Below are positions 10,001 through 22,100 of a DNA stretch of 44,691 nt, one piece after another. Both the position numbers and the translations under genes were made by a program. Origin of the DNA: Spirogloea muscicola (Eukaryota > Streptophyta > Zygnematophyceae > Spirogloeales > Spirogloeaceae); the NCBI GenBank assembly GCA_009602725.1, contig WELB01000282.1:101425-146115 (forward strand). Reading direction: 5' to 3'. A model generated the notes under the pieces. The model was not told the origin of the DNA. It saw nothing but the letters and a program-made list of their open reading frames with translations, and made no database searches. Each line of letters opens with the position of its first letter. The first letter of the stretch is position 1.

Positions 10001-11841
10001 GGTGTGGCAGCTGCACACTCCTGGTAAAAGGACGACTGGAAGAAGAGAGTGATTGAAGTCAGTCCTACCTTTGCCACAATTGCTGCATCCCTCTCCATGG
10101 TGATGCTGCTCATATTCTGCTGTAAGCTGCTATTTAGTGCCTCTACCTGCCAGACACAGGTTGTTGCAATCAGCAACCAGGAGGCCACCCCAGCTAGGAA
10201 TGGACGAAGCTGTAAGCATAGCCTGCAGACATTCAGTCACAAGATACAATCTGCTGAGAAACAATATGTACCCGTGTCAATCAGTGACTTGCAGCGTGGA
10301 CTTCTCTGTTGCTTACAAGTCTGTATAGCACTCTACACTTGATCAGGTGCAAGAGTGCTACCTTCAGGAGGGCCTCTTGGGTGTGCTGGAGTTCCTGCGA
10401 CAGAGCTCGGGCTTCCGCCGTCCGTGTGTCCTGCTCTCTTGCCCAGCTCAAGCGCTCCGACTCAAAACCTGCAACCTGCAAATGTGCTCAAGCGTTCACC
10501 ATCAAAGGAACCAATGAAATGAAAATAAACTCAGAGTGTAACTGTGGGCAACAAGAGATGACTGCATTGTGCTGCACAGGCAAGCTGCACAACAGAGTCT
10601 TTCAGCGCCCCGTGGCGATGGCAGCCTTTGAGTGCAGAGGTTGAGGTCCACCTCGCTTGCAAGGGAAGCACTTCGCTGCTGCTCATACTTTGCAGCTGCT
10701 CGAAACTGAGCAGCTTCTGCACGTGCAGAGCGCAGCTCCACCTGTCAGGCAATCGCATTGAGCTTTCAGGCCCGCATCCACTGCAGCGTGGCCTGAGCTG
10801 CAGCTTATCGCCATGGGGGACGAAGGAAGTGAAGGATCTGGTACGAGGCTTTGCGCATGCGCAACCACACATCAATCTACACACTGTCTGTCTCCAAAGC
10901 CCAGAGCAGCCTGCAGCACGCTTGGAACCATCTAGCAGAGCATCCTGCCGAGCTGAAACGATCGACATGTCACAAGCATTGACGACCAGGCCTCTCAGAT
11001 CACCTGTGCAGCCAAAAGGGCTTTTGGTATTAAAAGTCTAAAGACTGCAGGTTTTGAGATTGAGGTATAGCAGGGCTGCACCTCGAGGTTTTGTATCCTG
11101 TCCCACAGTGAATTGATGCCACCTGCCGAGGCCCCGTGGATTGCCAGCCCTGGCAGGGCAGCGGCGTCCAATCAAAGAATAATTGCGGCGGTCATGATAC
11201 ATCCATTTACTGATTGTGTATTACCAAACAGGGTGTGCCAGAGCAGGCGCTGCCGAGCTCGGGCAAATCTGCTGTCTGGAGGATCGATTGAGACACACCG
11301 GGCAGGGTGTGCAGCTCACCGGCCGCTGCCTCTGCATGCGCCGCTGGGCCAGCGTCCCCGAGATCGTCGCCAGGCATTGCCGGCGTGCCAGGGCGAGACG
11401 TCGCCGGGGAGCCTTCTCTGGACATCGCCGGGCTGGCGGCCGGCGCGAGGCCCTGCGCCGCGGCGGCAGCGCGCCTCTGCCTGAACTCCTCGAGCTGCGC
11501 GCGCCGAGCCAGCGACGGCGGTCAGCGGGCTGCCAGCCGACACTGCTCGATGGCAATGGCCTCCGGCGGCCATCCGAAGGCCTGCCGATGCCTTCGCCGA
11601 CGGCGCCTTCGTAAGATGGTGGCCCGCCATCGCTGGAGGTCCCAGCCTGCCTCAGCAAGGGCTTCCATGGCGACGCTGAGCCCCGGCCGAGCCTCCATGG
11701 CAGGACCACGAGATGGAAACCGGGGGCCGGAGGGCCGCTGCGGACCTTCTTCCTGGCCGCCGCGGACGCCTGGCCGCTGCCCTTCTTCTCCGCCGGCGGC
11801 GGCTCGTCCCCGAGCGGCGGCCGCGCCGCCATCGCGGACAT
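7001..11841 (-). CDS. Multi-exon coiled-coil protein, function unknown
   Basis: Fifteen exons fit on the minus strand: 11841-11746, 11494-11320, 11275-11225, 11149-11082, 10741-10652, 10475-10362, 10146-10069, 9888-9820, 9673-9539, 9349-9194, 8728-8681, 8509-8453, 8269-8084, 7978-7874, 7488-7288, then a final exon 7114-7001 with the stop. They give about 580 residues. The first exon joins the second to read AAARKKLEEFRQRRAAAA, an opening seen in some plant coiled-coil proteins such as BLISTER; a Ser/Pro/Gly linker follows. The rest is almost all heptad-like (for example EQELAQAKAEMQELEQAKAK and LRAELEKFHRESGQQ). There is no transmembrane segment or catalytic motif. A scaffold, golgin-like or chromatin-associated role is possible; I cannot choose. 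A further short exon near 8330-8390 (LKQLAKALRQ) is possible but has no clear acceptor. Confidence 0.7.
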
Positions 11842-11999
11842 GGGCGTGCGCGCCCGCGGCGGCGGCGGTGGCGTCGGCGGCGGCGGCGGGGGGCGAGCTT
11901 CTTGGTGTCACCAGGCCGCGGAGGTCTGTTCACCGTCAGCTGACTCTGACTAACCCCTTAGCGATAACCTCCTACCAGCAGCACCCCATGTGGTTACTG

Positions 12000-12172
12000 G
12001 GGCTTTGGGCGCTCAATACTTGTGACCTTGTCCTGGTAGTGCCGCTCCTTCTTGCGCTCCGCGCTGGACGTGGCCCAGCCAGACACGGTTGACGTTGGTG
12101 CGCCAGCCTTGTATGCGTCGATCAGTACCACGTCCAAGAGCAGACGAGGCCCACCGCCCCGCGGGGTAGCGA
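12000..12172 (-). mobile_element. LINE endonuclease-like fragment (minus)
   Basis: The minus frame reads GGPRLLLDVVLIDAYKAGAP, then AERKKERHYQDKV. A related sequence (PRLYLDVVLIDAFQSGAP...AETRKERLL) is at 37492-37330 (-). The pattern of a hydrophobic strand ending in Asp, then a Lys/Arg helix, fits the C-terminal restriction-like endonuclease region of RLE-type LINEs; the assignment is inferred. Confidence 0.5.
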
Positions 12173-12194
12173 GGGGGTAGCAAGGGGGAAGGCC

Positions 12195-12765
12195 CAGCCC
12201 AACGAGACTGTTCCAGTCGATGCCTATGACCGCTCACACCCAGCCAAATGTGCCACCACGGCTGGGTATGCGGTCGCCTGCGCTGCTCGGGCCAAAGAGC
12301 TGAAGTACGCGGATCATCCGCGGGAAGACGAGTTCTTCCCGTTGGCCATCGACACACATGGGGCGCTGGGCGCTCGGTGGCTCGAGCTGCTCACCCAGCT
12401 CGCCCGCCACACCATCGCCCGGCGCTTCCATGGGGAGCCGGTTGACTTCCCTGCAGCCGGGTCGCTGGCGCAAGTGTATCGAATGCGCCTGGCCGTCTCG
12501 CTGCAGAGGTCCATGGCCCGGGCGCTGCACCTTCGTGCCGGCAGAGCCCTCGCTGCTGCCTCTGGCTCTGGCCAGGGGACCCACTTCCAGGAGCCCAGCA
12601 TCTCTGATCTGCGGCTGCTTAGCAGGGGTTACTGAGTGTCTCGTAGCAGCTTTGTTTCTGTTACTTAGCGCTTCCCCTGGCCCCCTTCTCGTACTCTGTT
12701 CATTCTTTTTCGGGCTGGTTATTCCAGCCCCTATTCTCAATGGGCGAGCACTTTCTTCTCCAGTC
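12195..12765 (+). mobile_element. LINE C-terminal domain plus 3'UTR
   Basis: One open frame runs from about 12195 to the TGA at 12633-12635: VDAYDRSHPAKCATTAGYAV, ARAKELKYADHP, FFPLAIDTHGALGARWLELL, then SLAQVYRMRLAVSLQRSMAR and finally LRLLSRGY. This order (Asp-containing strand, Lys-Tyr helix, 'F.PLA...G', helical C-terminus) fits the end of an RLE-type LINE protein. The 3'UTR hairpin is at 12714-12732 and the tail ends near 12765. It is the longest intact 3' end in the window and serves as reference for the others. Confidence 0.75.
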
Positions 12766-12845
12766 GAGGGCGATGGCTGCCAGTGGCCGGCCAAGAAAGA
12801 ATACTGCACAATATTCGAAGGGGCCTGAAAAGCGCTAAGACGGGA
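12766..12845 (-). mobile_element. LINE tail, tail-to-tail with the previous copy
   Basis: On the minus strand this reads 'gcgcttttcaggccccttcg', then the hairpin region (ggccggccactggcagcc) and 'cctcgactgg'. It meets the plus tail of the preceding copy at 12757-12770. Confidence 0.6.
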
Positions 12846-13182
12846 AACTTGTTTAATTTTTCTGGCTATCCACAGCCCCTGCCATATCCAGGATGAGCTG
12901 TTGCTCCGAAACTGGGAGGGAGGAGTCTGGCTTTTGAATATGCCTCGGTGCTGTCTTGGCAGCAATTGCAGGTGGTTGACAGTCATCGCTTTGCAGCCAC
13001 AGAAGTGGTCGCCTGTGGACCGTAGTAATGTCCGGCCAAATTATGTACAGAGTATACACAATTACTGATACACAGAAACGGCTAAGGACTTGGGAACTTC
13101 CCAGCTGAGCGAGTGCTCAACAGTAGCCCAAGCTGACCCCACATACAATAGCACTGCGCTTTCAGCAACTCTCTAACCCAAA
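12846..13182. other. REV3 3' flank
   Basis: About 340 bases between the LINE island and the REV3 stop codon. No gene or repeat is seen; it probably contains the REV3 3'UTR. Confidence 0.4.
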
Positions 13183-16100
13183 TCAGTGGGGGAGTAGGGG
13201 GTAGCTTCCCAGCTGAGCTGCCACTCGGGCAGTTGCCTGGAATTCGGAATGCGTCTTCTTCCTCTCGAAGAAGACTCTGCAGTCAAGCGAGATGCACGCC
13301 ACACCGCCAACTGAGCCCGCCCAGCCCCCACAGTGTTTACACAGCTGGCAAATGATAACAGCAGCCAAGAGAGAGATCAGTTGCATGGCATCTCCCGGCA
13401 ACCTCATTCACTGGCTTTTATGCTGAGATCTGGCCGTGAAACCATCATAGCTTGTTACGTGCCGGTAAGCAGTATGACACATAAGATGCCTACAGATGGG
13501 CTGCAGCATTGCTTAAATACGTGTTGAATGCATGTGCTGGTGTTGCGCTCTGTAGCATCAATACTGGACTGTGTATCAAGATTGGACCGACACCGCAGTG
13601 TTCAAACAGAGCCTTGCGGTGCACAGCCGAGCTGGAGGGGATGAGAGGCCTCACAGCAGCAAGATGAGCATACTCCCGCTCAAGCTTTGCCGCACGCCCG
13701 GTGAGAATGGCGGCCACAATCTGCGGCTCGCTGCGGCAGCTGCTGCAGACCTGCTGACTAGCTCGTGTCAGCTCGGCGCACGTGGCACAGCGCCGCGACA
13801 GGTAGTACTGGTCAATGGTACTCTTGGCCCTGGCCGGGCCCTCCTCGCCATCGCTCTCCACGTCCGCCTGTCCTTCCTCGTCGCCCTGCTTCCACCAGGG
13901 TAGTCTCGGCCGCGGACCCTGGGGCCGCTTGGACGACGGCGGCCGATAAATCCGTGGCATCTCGGCGAACCAGGCGCGCAGGTCGGCCCCAATCAGCCCA
14001 AGGATGCGCTGGATAGCGGGCAGGATCTGCTTCGTGATGTAGTAGATTCCGTGAAGCCGTAGAGTTCCCGCACTGCAACGTGACATATGTACAAATAGAG
14101 CATGAGATGTAACCTTAAGATAGATGATGAAGAATGGATGTATAAATGCAAATGGCATGAATCAAGCATGTTGTGGTAGCACAGTGGAAATGAATCTTAG
14201 AATCTTAGAAGTGTTGGATCCAAACCAAGTCTGCAACTGAACGTGCATGACAAGACAGATGACCAACTGCAGGAGCTTGGCAGCAACGAAGGCCTCTTAT
14301 TATGGGTAAGGCCCTGAACCCTGTACCTGTTGACGAGGACATGGGGGTCAACCACCATGTCCACCAGTCTTGCGCCAGGCTCACCATACACGACCACGTA
14401 AGGAATGCGCTCGGCATACCTCGGCTCCGCTCGGGGGTCCACCACCATGGCTTTGGAGGCCACAATGGCAGCTGGGGGAAGGACTGCCGCATTCAGGCTG
14501 TAGCTCCCCAGCCGTACCTCCTTCGCGAATACAAAGTCGGCAATGGAAACTCTACCACCCAGGATCTTGCCCCACTGCCGCTGCAAGTAGCGCTTGACCT
14601 GATCCAAGCACAAAAGCAAATCTCACATCCTGCTCACACAAGCCATAAGCCTGATCGAGCGCGGGCATGTCAGCAGGATAGCTGCTGGTACAGTCAAGGC
14701 TAGGGTGCAAGGTGATGCACAAGTGAGTGTGGCAGCTTGCCCCTGTACCTGAGACAGATCCTTGGTCTCGAACATGAGCCGGAGTGAGCGCTCCATGCAC
14801 TTCACGACCACCGCACAGCTGTCGCGCCGCACCGTCTCGATGCCCTTGGCATCGAAAGCGGGCCTGGCCTGGCCGGCGCTCTCGTATGCATAACCCACAT
14901 AGCGCTTCTTAGTGAGCAGGAAGCACGGGTGGTAGACCTTCTCGAGCTTGAGCACGATTGGATCAGGATTGGCCGCCGTAATGGCTGCTGCAATCTCCGC
15001 GCCAATCCTAAAGGCGTCGCTCCTGCTCCTCCCCTCTACAAGCACAAACAAGCTGCCACAGGAGTAGAACATGATGATTCAGGGTCAAGGAGCAAAAACG
15101 TTCTCGATCTGAATTGGACTTGGTCATTCTCTGCCCATAACGACCAATCACCCAGCTTGTCATTGTCATCATTGTTACACATGGCTGTAGTTTCTGGAAA
15201 CAGGACACTGCAGCCCACACAAACATGTTCACCAACTTGCCCAACAACCTGAGCATAGACTGCACATATATACACAATATTGTGTAGGCATCTTCACGAT
15301 GTTGCCCCCATTGCGGGTTATCATTGGGCACCTGTCAGTGTCTCCATAGACCACACGCGCACCCCATTTAGCGGTGGTGTTGACAGCATCAATAGCGTTC
15401 TCCAGGACCAGCCTGCCTTGCTGTACAATTAAGTCAGCGAGCTCCGCGCAGGGCATGCGGCCACTAAAGCCCGCCGCAGTGTACCCGTACGTCACATTTG
15501 AGATCAGCTTCAATGCAAGCTGTCGTGCATTCAGGACCTGGTGAGCCCATGCGCAAAATGTTATGGCTGATAGATTGCCTAATACACATCCAGTCGTGGA
15601 AAGATTTGTCATAGCATGGTTAATGACAACTGAGACCACAAATTATGTCCCCAACTGAATTGACTGGAAGGTGTACAGACAACATGCTGCTATGCAATAC
15701 AACAAGTACCAGCTTGCTGGGCACTCATTGGCAGCTCCTCCAGGCTCGTTTGGAAGCGAGGATGCTAGTGCCTACCCTGTAGAGAACGCGCTGGGAAGAG
15801 GGCAGCTTCTTCATGGCTTGCTTGACCATAACGCGAGTGACTAGGATCTCCCGCAGAAGCCTGGGAAGCAGCCCTGGCCTCACCTGCATTATCTTGAAAC
15901 CAAGCACATCAAAAAGCTTTGTTGCATACAAGGAACGACTTGGGAGCAGCTGTACAGAGAGCTTGTCGGTAGGTAAGCTGGGCACAAGCGAGCTGCCCAT
16001 AGGATAAGGTAGACCTCCTCAGCTCAGAAGCTTTCAGAATGAGGACTTGAATGCACTGACATGGGGAGGGGTGTACATGACTGCGTTGGGAAGGAGCAGC

Positions 16101-19100
16101 AAGCAGTCGTGGAGAGCTGACAGTGCCCCTTTTGCTAGCGAGAGCGTCGAAACCCCCAACTTCTTGGGTCCGTCGGACCTTGCAATCTTGCCCAGGCATG
16201 TGGAGAAGCAGAGGTTGTAGGCGATGATGCAGGACGGGTAGAGGGACTGGAAGTCGAGCACGATGACGGGAGAAGTATAAAACCTGGACTCTGGCTCCAT
16301 GACGAGGGGAAGCGCTTCCATAGCAGGCTGCTGCTCCACCTGTGGGGGTGAGGCACTTTTTCGGATTGAGGCTGAGATTGTAGTCATTGCAATGAGCTTC
16401 TATACTTGTACAATTGCTGTCAAAATGTCAATGACTGTGACAATGCCCACTTAAGCTTGTCACCTAGAGGAGTATTGCTGTGCAAAGGTTTACTAGCAGG
16501 CAACCAGCCAGGAGTACGAAGCTGAGAAGACCCATATGTCACCAAGGCATGAATGAGTAAGCACAGCACCAGCAGCAGGGTGACATGCATACCTGCTGCC
16601 TAGAGGGAGCCAAGAGAAGATAGTTCTGTGTGTGGGCAATGCGTAGCAGCATCGACTCAACCCGGTACTGGGAGCCCCGCGTGAGGACCGAGAAGAAGTC
16701 GATGCCGAAGACCCTAGCCAGCTCCCCAGTTCGACTGACCTGTCAGACCAGCAGTACCAGAGCAAACAGCCAACAATTTACCACTTCCTGCAGCCAAACA
16801 AGCCCAAGACCTGGATCTCATGGTCCTTCTGATACCTGGTGTCTCCACAAGAGAGAATGATAGAGAGGTGAAGAGCATTGAGTCAACGATTCAATCAAAT
16901 ATATTTCAGAAAGCCATTTAGTGTTGAACTTACTAGGTCCAGTTGGTTCATTATCTGGATATTCAGCTTTGCCTGCTCGATGCAGTGGTCAAGCGCACGC
17001 CATCGGTCGGCGCGGCTGCGCAGCCACGCCGTGAGCTGCCGGCAGGAGAAGCGAGGGACCTTCCGCCTCAAAACCGCCTCCGCCACCGCCTCAAGAGTGT
17101 AGATGTTCAGCTTCATCTCGCCCTGGACGATCCGCCAGAAGTTTAGGACGACTCGTCCAGTGACATGTATCCCACTGCCGTGGGTTCGCCCCCACTCGTC
17201 CTCGATGATGCTGTCGGCCAGACCGAGCGCGTCCACTGCCGCCTCGACCCCTGCCGCAGACAGCTGCTGCTGGTTTGGCGCCAGAGGTTGGCTGGCACCA
17301 GCAGGGACCTCGACCAAGGGATTCACGACGTCTTTCAGATCCACACCGGCTCTCCGACCCACGTGGCTTGCATCTGGTCCCTCAGTAGACTCCATTGCAG
17401 CAGGAAATGCGGTCGCTGCTTGAGCGTTGCCTGGTTTGACAGGATGAGTACTTGCAGGCGGCGTCCGCGAGAGCAACTTGATAAGTGGCACGCCGAGGTT
17501 GGCGGCCCTATCAGCAATGAGCCCCAGTGAAGCACCCTGAATCTCCCACCCAACAAGCATATCTGGGTCGAGGTCCGATACGAGCGCGCTGAAGCGGTGG
17601 AGGAGCGTGACTTCGTCTGGTTGGTACAAGATTGTGCAGCCGGACACAGCATCCCTGTCCCTGCCACCACAAGCGTTCGTGATGCAAGGCAACTCAGATG
17701 GAGTTCGTCCAAGACAGTCGAGGCACGACAAGGCAATCCGTTGCCTTCTTCACATAATGCTGTCATGCTTTTCAGGGCAAACAACTCAGCTTTGCAAACA
17801 GCTCTCTCCCACTCGGTTGTTTTGGGTCTTTAGCAACAGCCTGTTTTGACTGGGAATAAGAGATCTTCTCTGTTAAGTTACTGATCTGAGAGGCTCATAA
17901 CACCAGAGCAACTAAGGGCAAGGAGTCCAGGCTCTGTACTTCTGAGGAGCAGAAGAGTGCAGCTGCGCATCCACGACAAGTGCCAGGCAGGCATACGCAG
18001 GAAAGTCGGCCTCTGCCACAAGCCTATCGTCCTGCACACTCAGCGCAATGCACGCGATGGCATCGTACCGCGGGTCCGGCTTGAGGTCCCCCCTGCTTTC
18101 TGCTTGCACCTGCATAGTCAGCAACTTGAAGACTTTTAATGGGACACTCCTGGACAAGTAAAGATCTCCAGGAAAGCTCCATAAGAGATACACTCCAGTA
18201 CGTTCTACATGTATACTATTATAGTACAATAGTGGCATGTGGACCGCTACAGAGGCGCACGTATATATATCTATATATCAACATGTACAATACAATGTAG
18301 CCATCACCTTGCATGAAAACCACTTGTCATACAGCAAGTAGTAGCCAAGTACCTCAATGCTCATAACTGTGACCTGCTGTGCGGCGGCTGTCAGACCATC
18401 CCTGCTGAATCCAGTCTGGCTGCTGGGCGTGGCGGGCCGATCCTTGGCGGGCGACGGCGGCGTGATCTGTGAGACATTGCGCCACTTGCGCTGCATCCTG
18501 CGCATGCCGGCCGTGAGATGCATGTCTAGCGACACCGCCGCTTGCACTGGGGTAGTCCGAGCCGCCGTTTGGACAGCCTCCTGCGACAGATTGGGCAGAA
18601 GCCGCTTAAGCCCTTCGGCACTTCTGGCGAGCTCCTTGGCTGCTGGTGGCACCACTGCTGCAGGACTCCGTGACGTTGGCACAATTGCCAACGTACTCAT
18701 GCGGCACTGACCCGAGCGGCTCCCTGGTGAGGAGGACGCCGCTACCGCTCTCCTCGTTGCAGTGCGGCCAGAGCTGTGGGGCGATGCCACTGGCAGGAGC
18801 GTGACCATCTCGTCATACTTGGGGGACGCCGGCCGCTCCAGGGGCAACGCAGGCTCCTCCTCGCTAAGTATGCCCTGGCTGCTGCCGCCCTGGCTGTGGC
18901 CGCTACTGGCGTCAACAGGAACAAGCTTCCCCGTGTTTGCATCGACTGTGAAGAGTGGCCCGCCCTCCCGCTGCTTCGCTGGCGAGATGCTAGACACAGT
19001 AGGCAGGTGCTTCTGAACCCAGGCCACGACAGCCGCCCTTGGCGGCGGCGGCCTTGCAGGCGAGACAAGGTACGTCGCCTCGCCGCGAGCATTGAAGCTC

Positions 19101-22100
19101 AGCGGCACACCAGCCACTGGATCTGGCAACACCTCAGGGACGTGGTGGCTGCCGCCGTATGGCCGGCCATGTTGCGCATGCCATGCGCTCTTGCCTCTGA
19201 ATGCTGGCGGCAAGTCCACGGCTTCATGTGACCGGACTGCCAAGATGGTAAAGCAAGGAATGTCAGTAGTGGGCTTTAGGAACAAAAGGGCCCAGCAACT
19301 GCATAATCAGCAACCAGAGCAGATCTTGATCGTTCCCCATTTTAAGAGCGTGACATTGGATGTGGATGGTCCTTCAGTCCTGATTGTCAATAGTCTGGCC
19401 AGCATGAGTAAACACGCACTCCCTCCATATTTTCATCATAATCAAGCAACCCCTTAGTGCACACAATTCACCTGGCTTCATTCAAGCACTGACTCCAGGA
19501 AGGTTGCAAATGTTCTAATAACCCTCCGACCACGAGTATCTAAGACCTGCCTAAAACCAGACACATGTTGGAACTTGCGAAGCTTGCAGAAGGACCTTGG
19601 CATACGTATAGGGCTCGAAGCTACGGTGGTCAAAATGTGGAATCCAGATGGAAAAAGAGCACAAGGGAGAGCATGCACACCCTTAAATTTCATGCCCCCC
19701 ACAACGACGGGCCGCTCGGGGACATCGCTTGCTGTGCTGTAGAAGACGCCTCCGTGGTTCACGGGCTGGAGACCGTGGAGCGCCCAGCTGCCCTGCAGCT
19801 CCGCTGGCCTCGGCGGCGGCCTGCGGAACCTCAGCACCACCATGCCGTCTCGGTCTTGCGGCCTCTCAGGGCCTGCTGCCGCTGCAGAAGCGCCTCCAAG
19901 CGGCTCGCATTCTGGATCCAGTTTTGCAACCTCCTGGCGCCTCCTCTTGAGAGGTTGAGATGTGTTAACCACCTTCTGACTCTGCCTCCGATGCTTGCAA
20001 GCGGTCAAAGTTTCCACATCAGAAGCAACATCTCGTGCTTCTTTGGGACTGTCGCCAGTGACAAGTCTGTCCCTTGTAGGAATCTCATTGCCTCCTTCAA
20101 TGACCTCCGCGGCAGGTCCTGGTTCACGCAACACCTCACTCTTTGTGCCAGCAATGTCCGGATTGGCAACTTGGACACCAAATCCTACACTGCAAGTGCT
20201 TATGTCTGCCGTCTCCCCCATCTTGGGCAGAACCGTCCTCTTTGCAGGCCCTGCATTCAAGTCATGGTATCCTCCGCCACAGTCTCTATCGTCCCCGACC
20301 ATTGCTGTGAGCACCTCTGCGCCCAGCTGCGCAGACAGGAGCCTGGTGCTGTCGTCCTCTGCCTCGCACCCTCCTGTTGAAGAAGATGGGCGGCTGACAT
20401 AGTGCAGCCCCAGTGAGGATTGCCCAGCACCTGTGCCGCTTGTGCCTCCCGATGATAACGGCAGCGCTCTGACCCTTGCCCTCTGGTCTTCCCCTTCCGC
20501 TGCCGCCCGCCGCGTTGCTGGCGGCTGCGCATCGGGCCTTCGTTTGCTCAAGGCCTGTAGCTGAGAGTTGCGCGACTTCGTCTGTCCAAGTAGCTCCCGG
20601 CGGGCCGAATATCGTCCCGGCTTCCGCCGCCGTTGCATTCGCATTCGGTCCCGCAACGATACCTCCTCTCTTTGCCGCTGCCCGTCGTGACAGCTGCCGC
20701 TCGACTTCACAGACATGCACCCGCCGCCGCCGCCGGTCCAAGCTGCCTCTTCTGTGCTCTCGCCGCCTCGTCCTCCCCTCATGCGCAGTACTTCGCTCTC
20801 GTCTTCGGCGTCCCCGTTCGCTTCCTCGTGGCCATGCCACACGTTCTCCTCACCGCAGTCTAGGATTGCGTCGCACTCCCGCTGGGAGGCGGCCTCATAC
20901 TCACGCATCGCAGCTTGAAGCGCCAGCTCAGAGCTTTGCGCCCTCGCCAAACGGCGCTGCGTGGTGACGGCTTGAGCCTCAGGCGGCTTGCCATCGTCCT
21001 CGTCATCACCATCTCGAGGCGTTGCGCCCATCCACTGCAGCAGCTCCGACAGCTCCATATCGGCATCCTGCTAGATATAACTGAGTGAGAATCAGCAAAG
21101 CCGGTACTTGACATAAAGACATCATACCTGAGATGTATATTCACTTGACAGTGTTGACTAAATGGTTCAAGATTTATGCACTGCAGACTTGAAGATCAGC
21201 TTCAACAACCATTTTTCCGTTCACTGAAAAGGGTCCTTCAAGGAGGACCTTTGCGAGTCCGTCTCGTCCGAGCTGGGTCACCGCCTCCACATCCACAAGG
21301 TCGTCGGCACTAGCCTCGCCCTTGCAACCTGGATCCACAATCTCATGCCCAACCTCGGAGCTCGCGGCAGATGGCCCCACTGAGCTGCCAGCCACCAGGT
21401 TGGCTGGCTGGGAGCTCTGGAAGAGGCCGCACTCGTCCCGCTCCTCCTCTCGCCCCTCGTTGATGCGCAGCCCAGCCTCGTCCTCTGCAGCCAGCGCTCG
21501 CACCGCCTGCCGCAGGGTCTCGTCGAGCTCAGATGGTGGGGGCCTCTGCCGTGGTGGGGCAGTGGTGGGCGCCTGCACGGCCTCGGCAGACGCCGTCATG
21601 CCGCTCCTCCTCATCTCGTCCTGTACACAGGAGCAAGGCCGCAGGCTGCCCCTCTGTGAGTCTACCAAGTTGTGTACCATAGGACTAGCGTCAACGACAA
21701 GGACCCCTACGACAGAATCTCTTACTGCCCGAAGATCCAGGCAGAATATTGGAGATAAGAAAGCCTGGCAGATGCAGCATGCGAGAGATTGGAAAGCAAG
21801 CGCAGAGTACAGAGATCATCAGGTAGGAGTGTTTAGAGGGGGGAAGAGCATGGACCTCCCAGATCGGTATGAGGGACTGGACAAGCTTGATCTCTGGCCC
21901 TGCTTGCTCCAGAGGCACGGACAAGAGCTCCCGACGATTCAGAATATCTGTGGCAGGCAGAAGAAGCAAATAACATCAAATGACTACAACATATCGTCAC
22001 TTGCGCTGCAGACAAACAATGTAGAGTAGTTCAGTAGATTGGTGTATAAGATGTGGGCACCTTCAACGTTGCCATCAGCCTCCAGCTCGCAGCAACTTTG

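Noticed and set aside
11307-12092. 261-codon plus frame rich in Ala, Arg and Pro
   Set aside because: It is antisense to the first exons of the coiled-coil gene, and its composition comes from GC-rich repeats.
12234-12986. 250-codon minus frame, repeated at 43660-44004 and 44078-44671
   Set aside because: It is antisense to the LINE 3' ends. It recurs only because the repeat recurs and does not follow codon conservation.
17597-17849. Plus-strand frames over the REV3 exonuclease-like region
   Set aside because: They are shadows of the conserved minus-strand REV3 exon.
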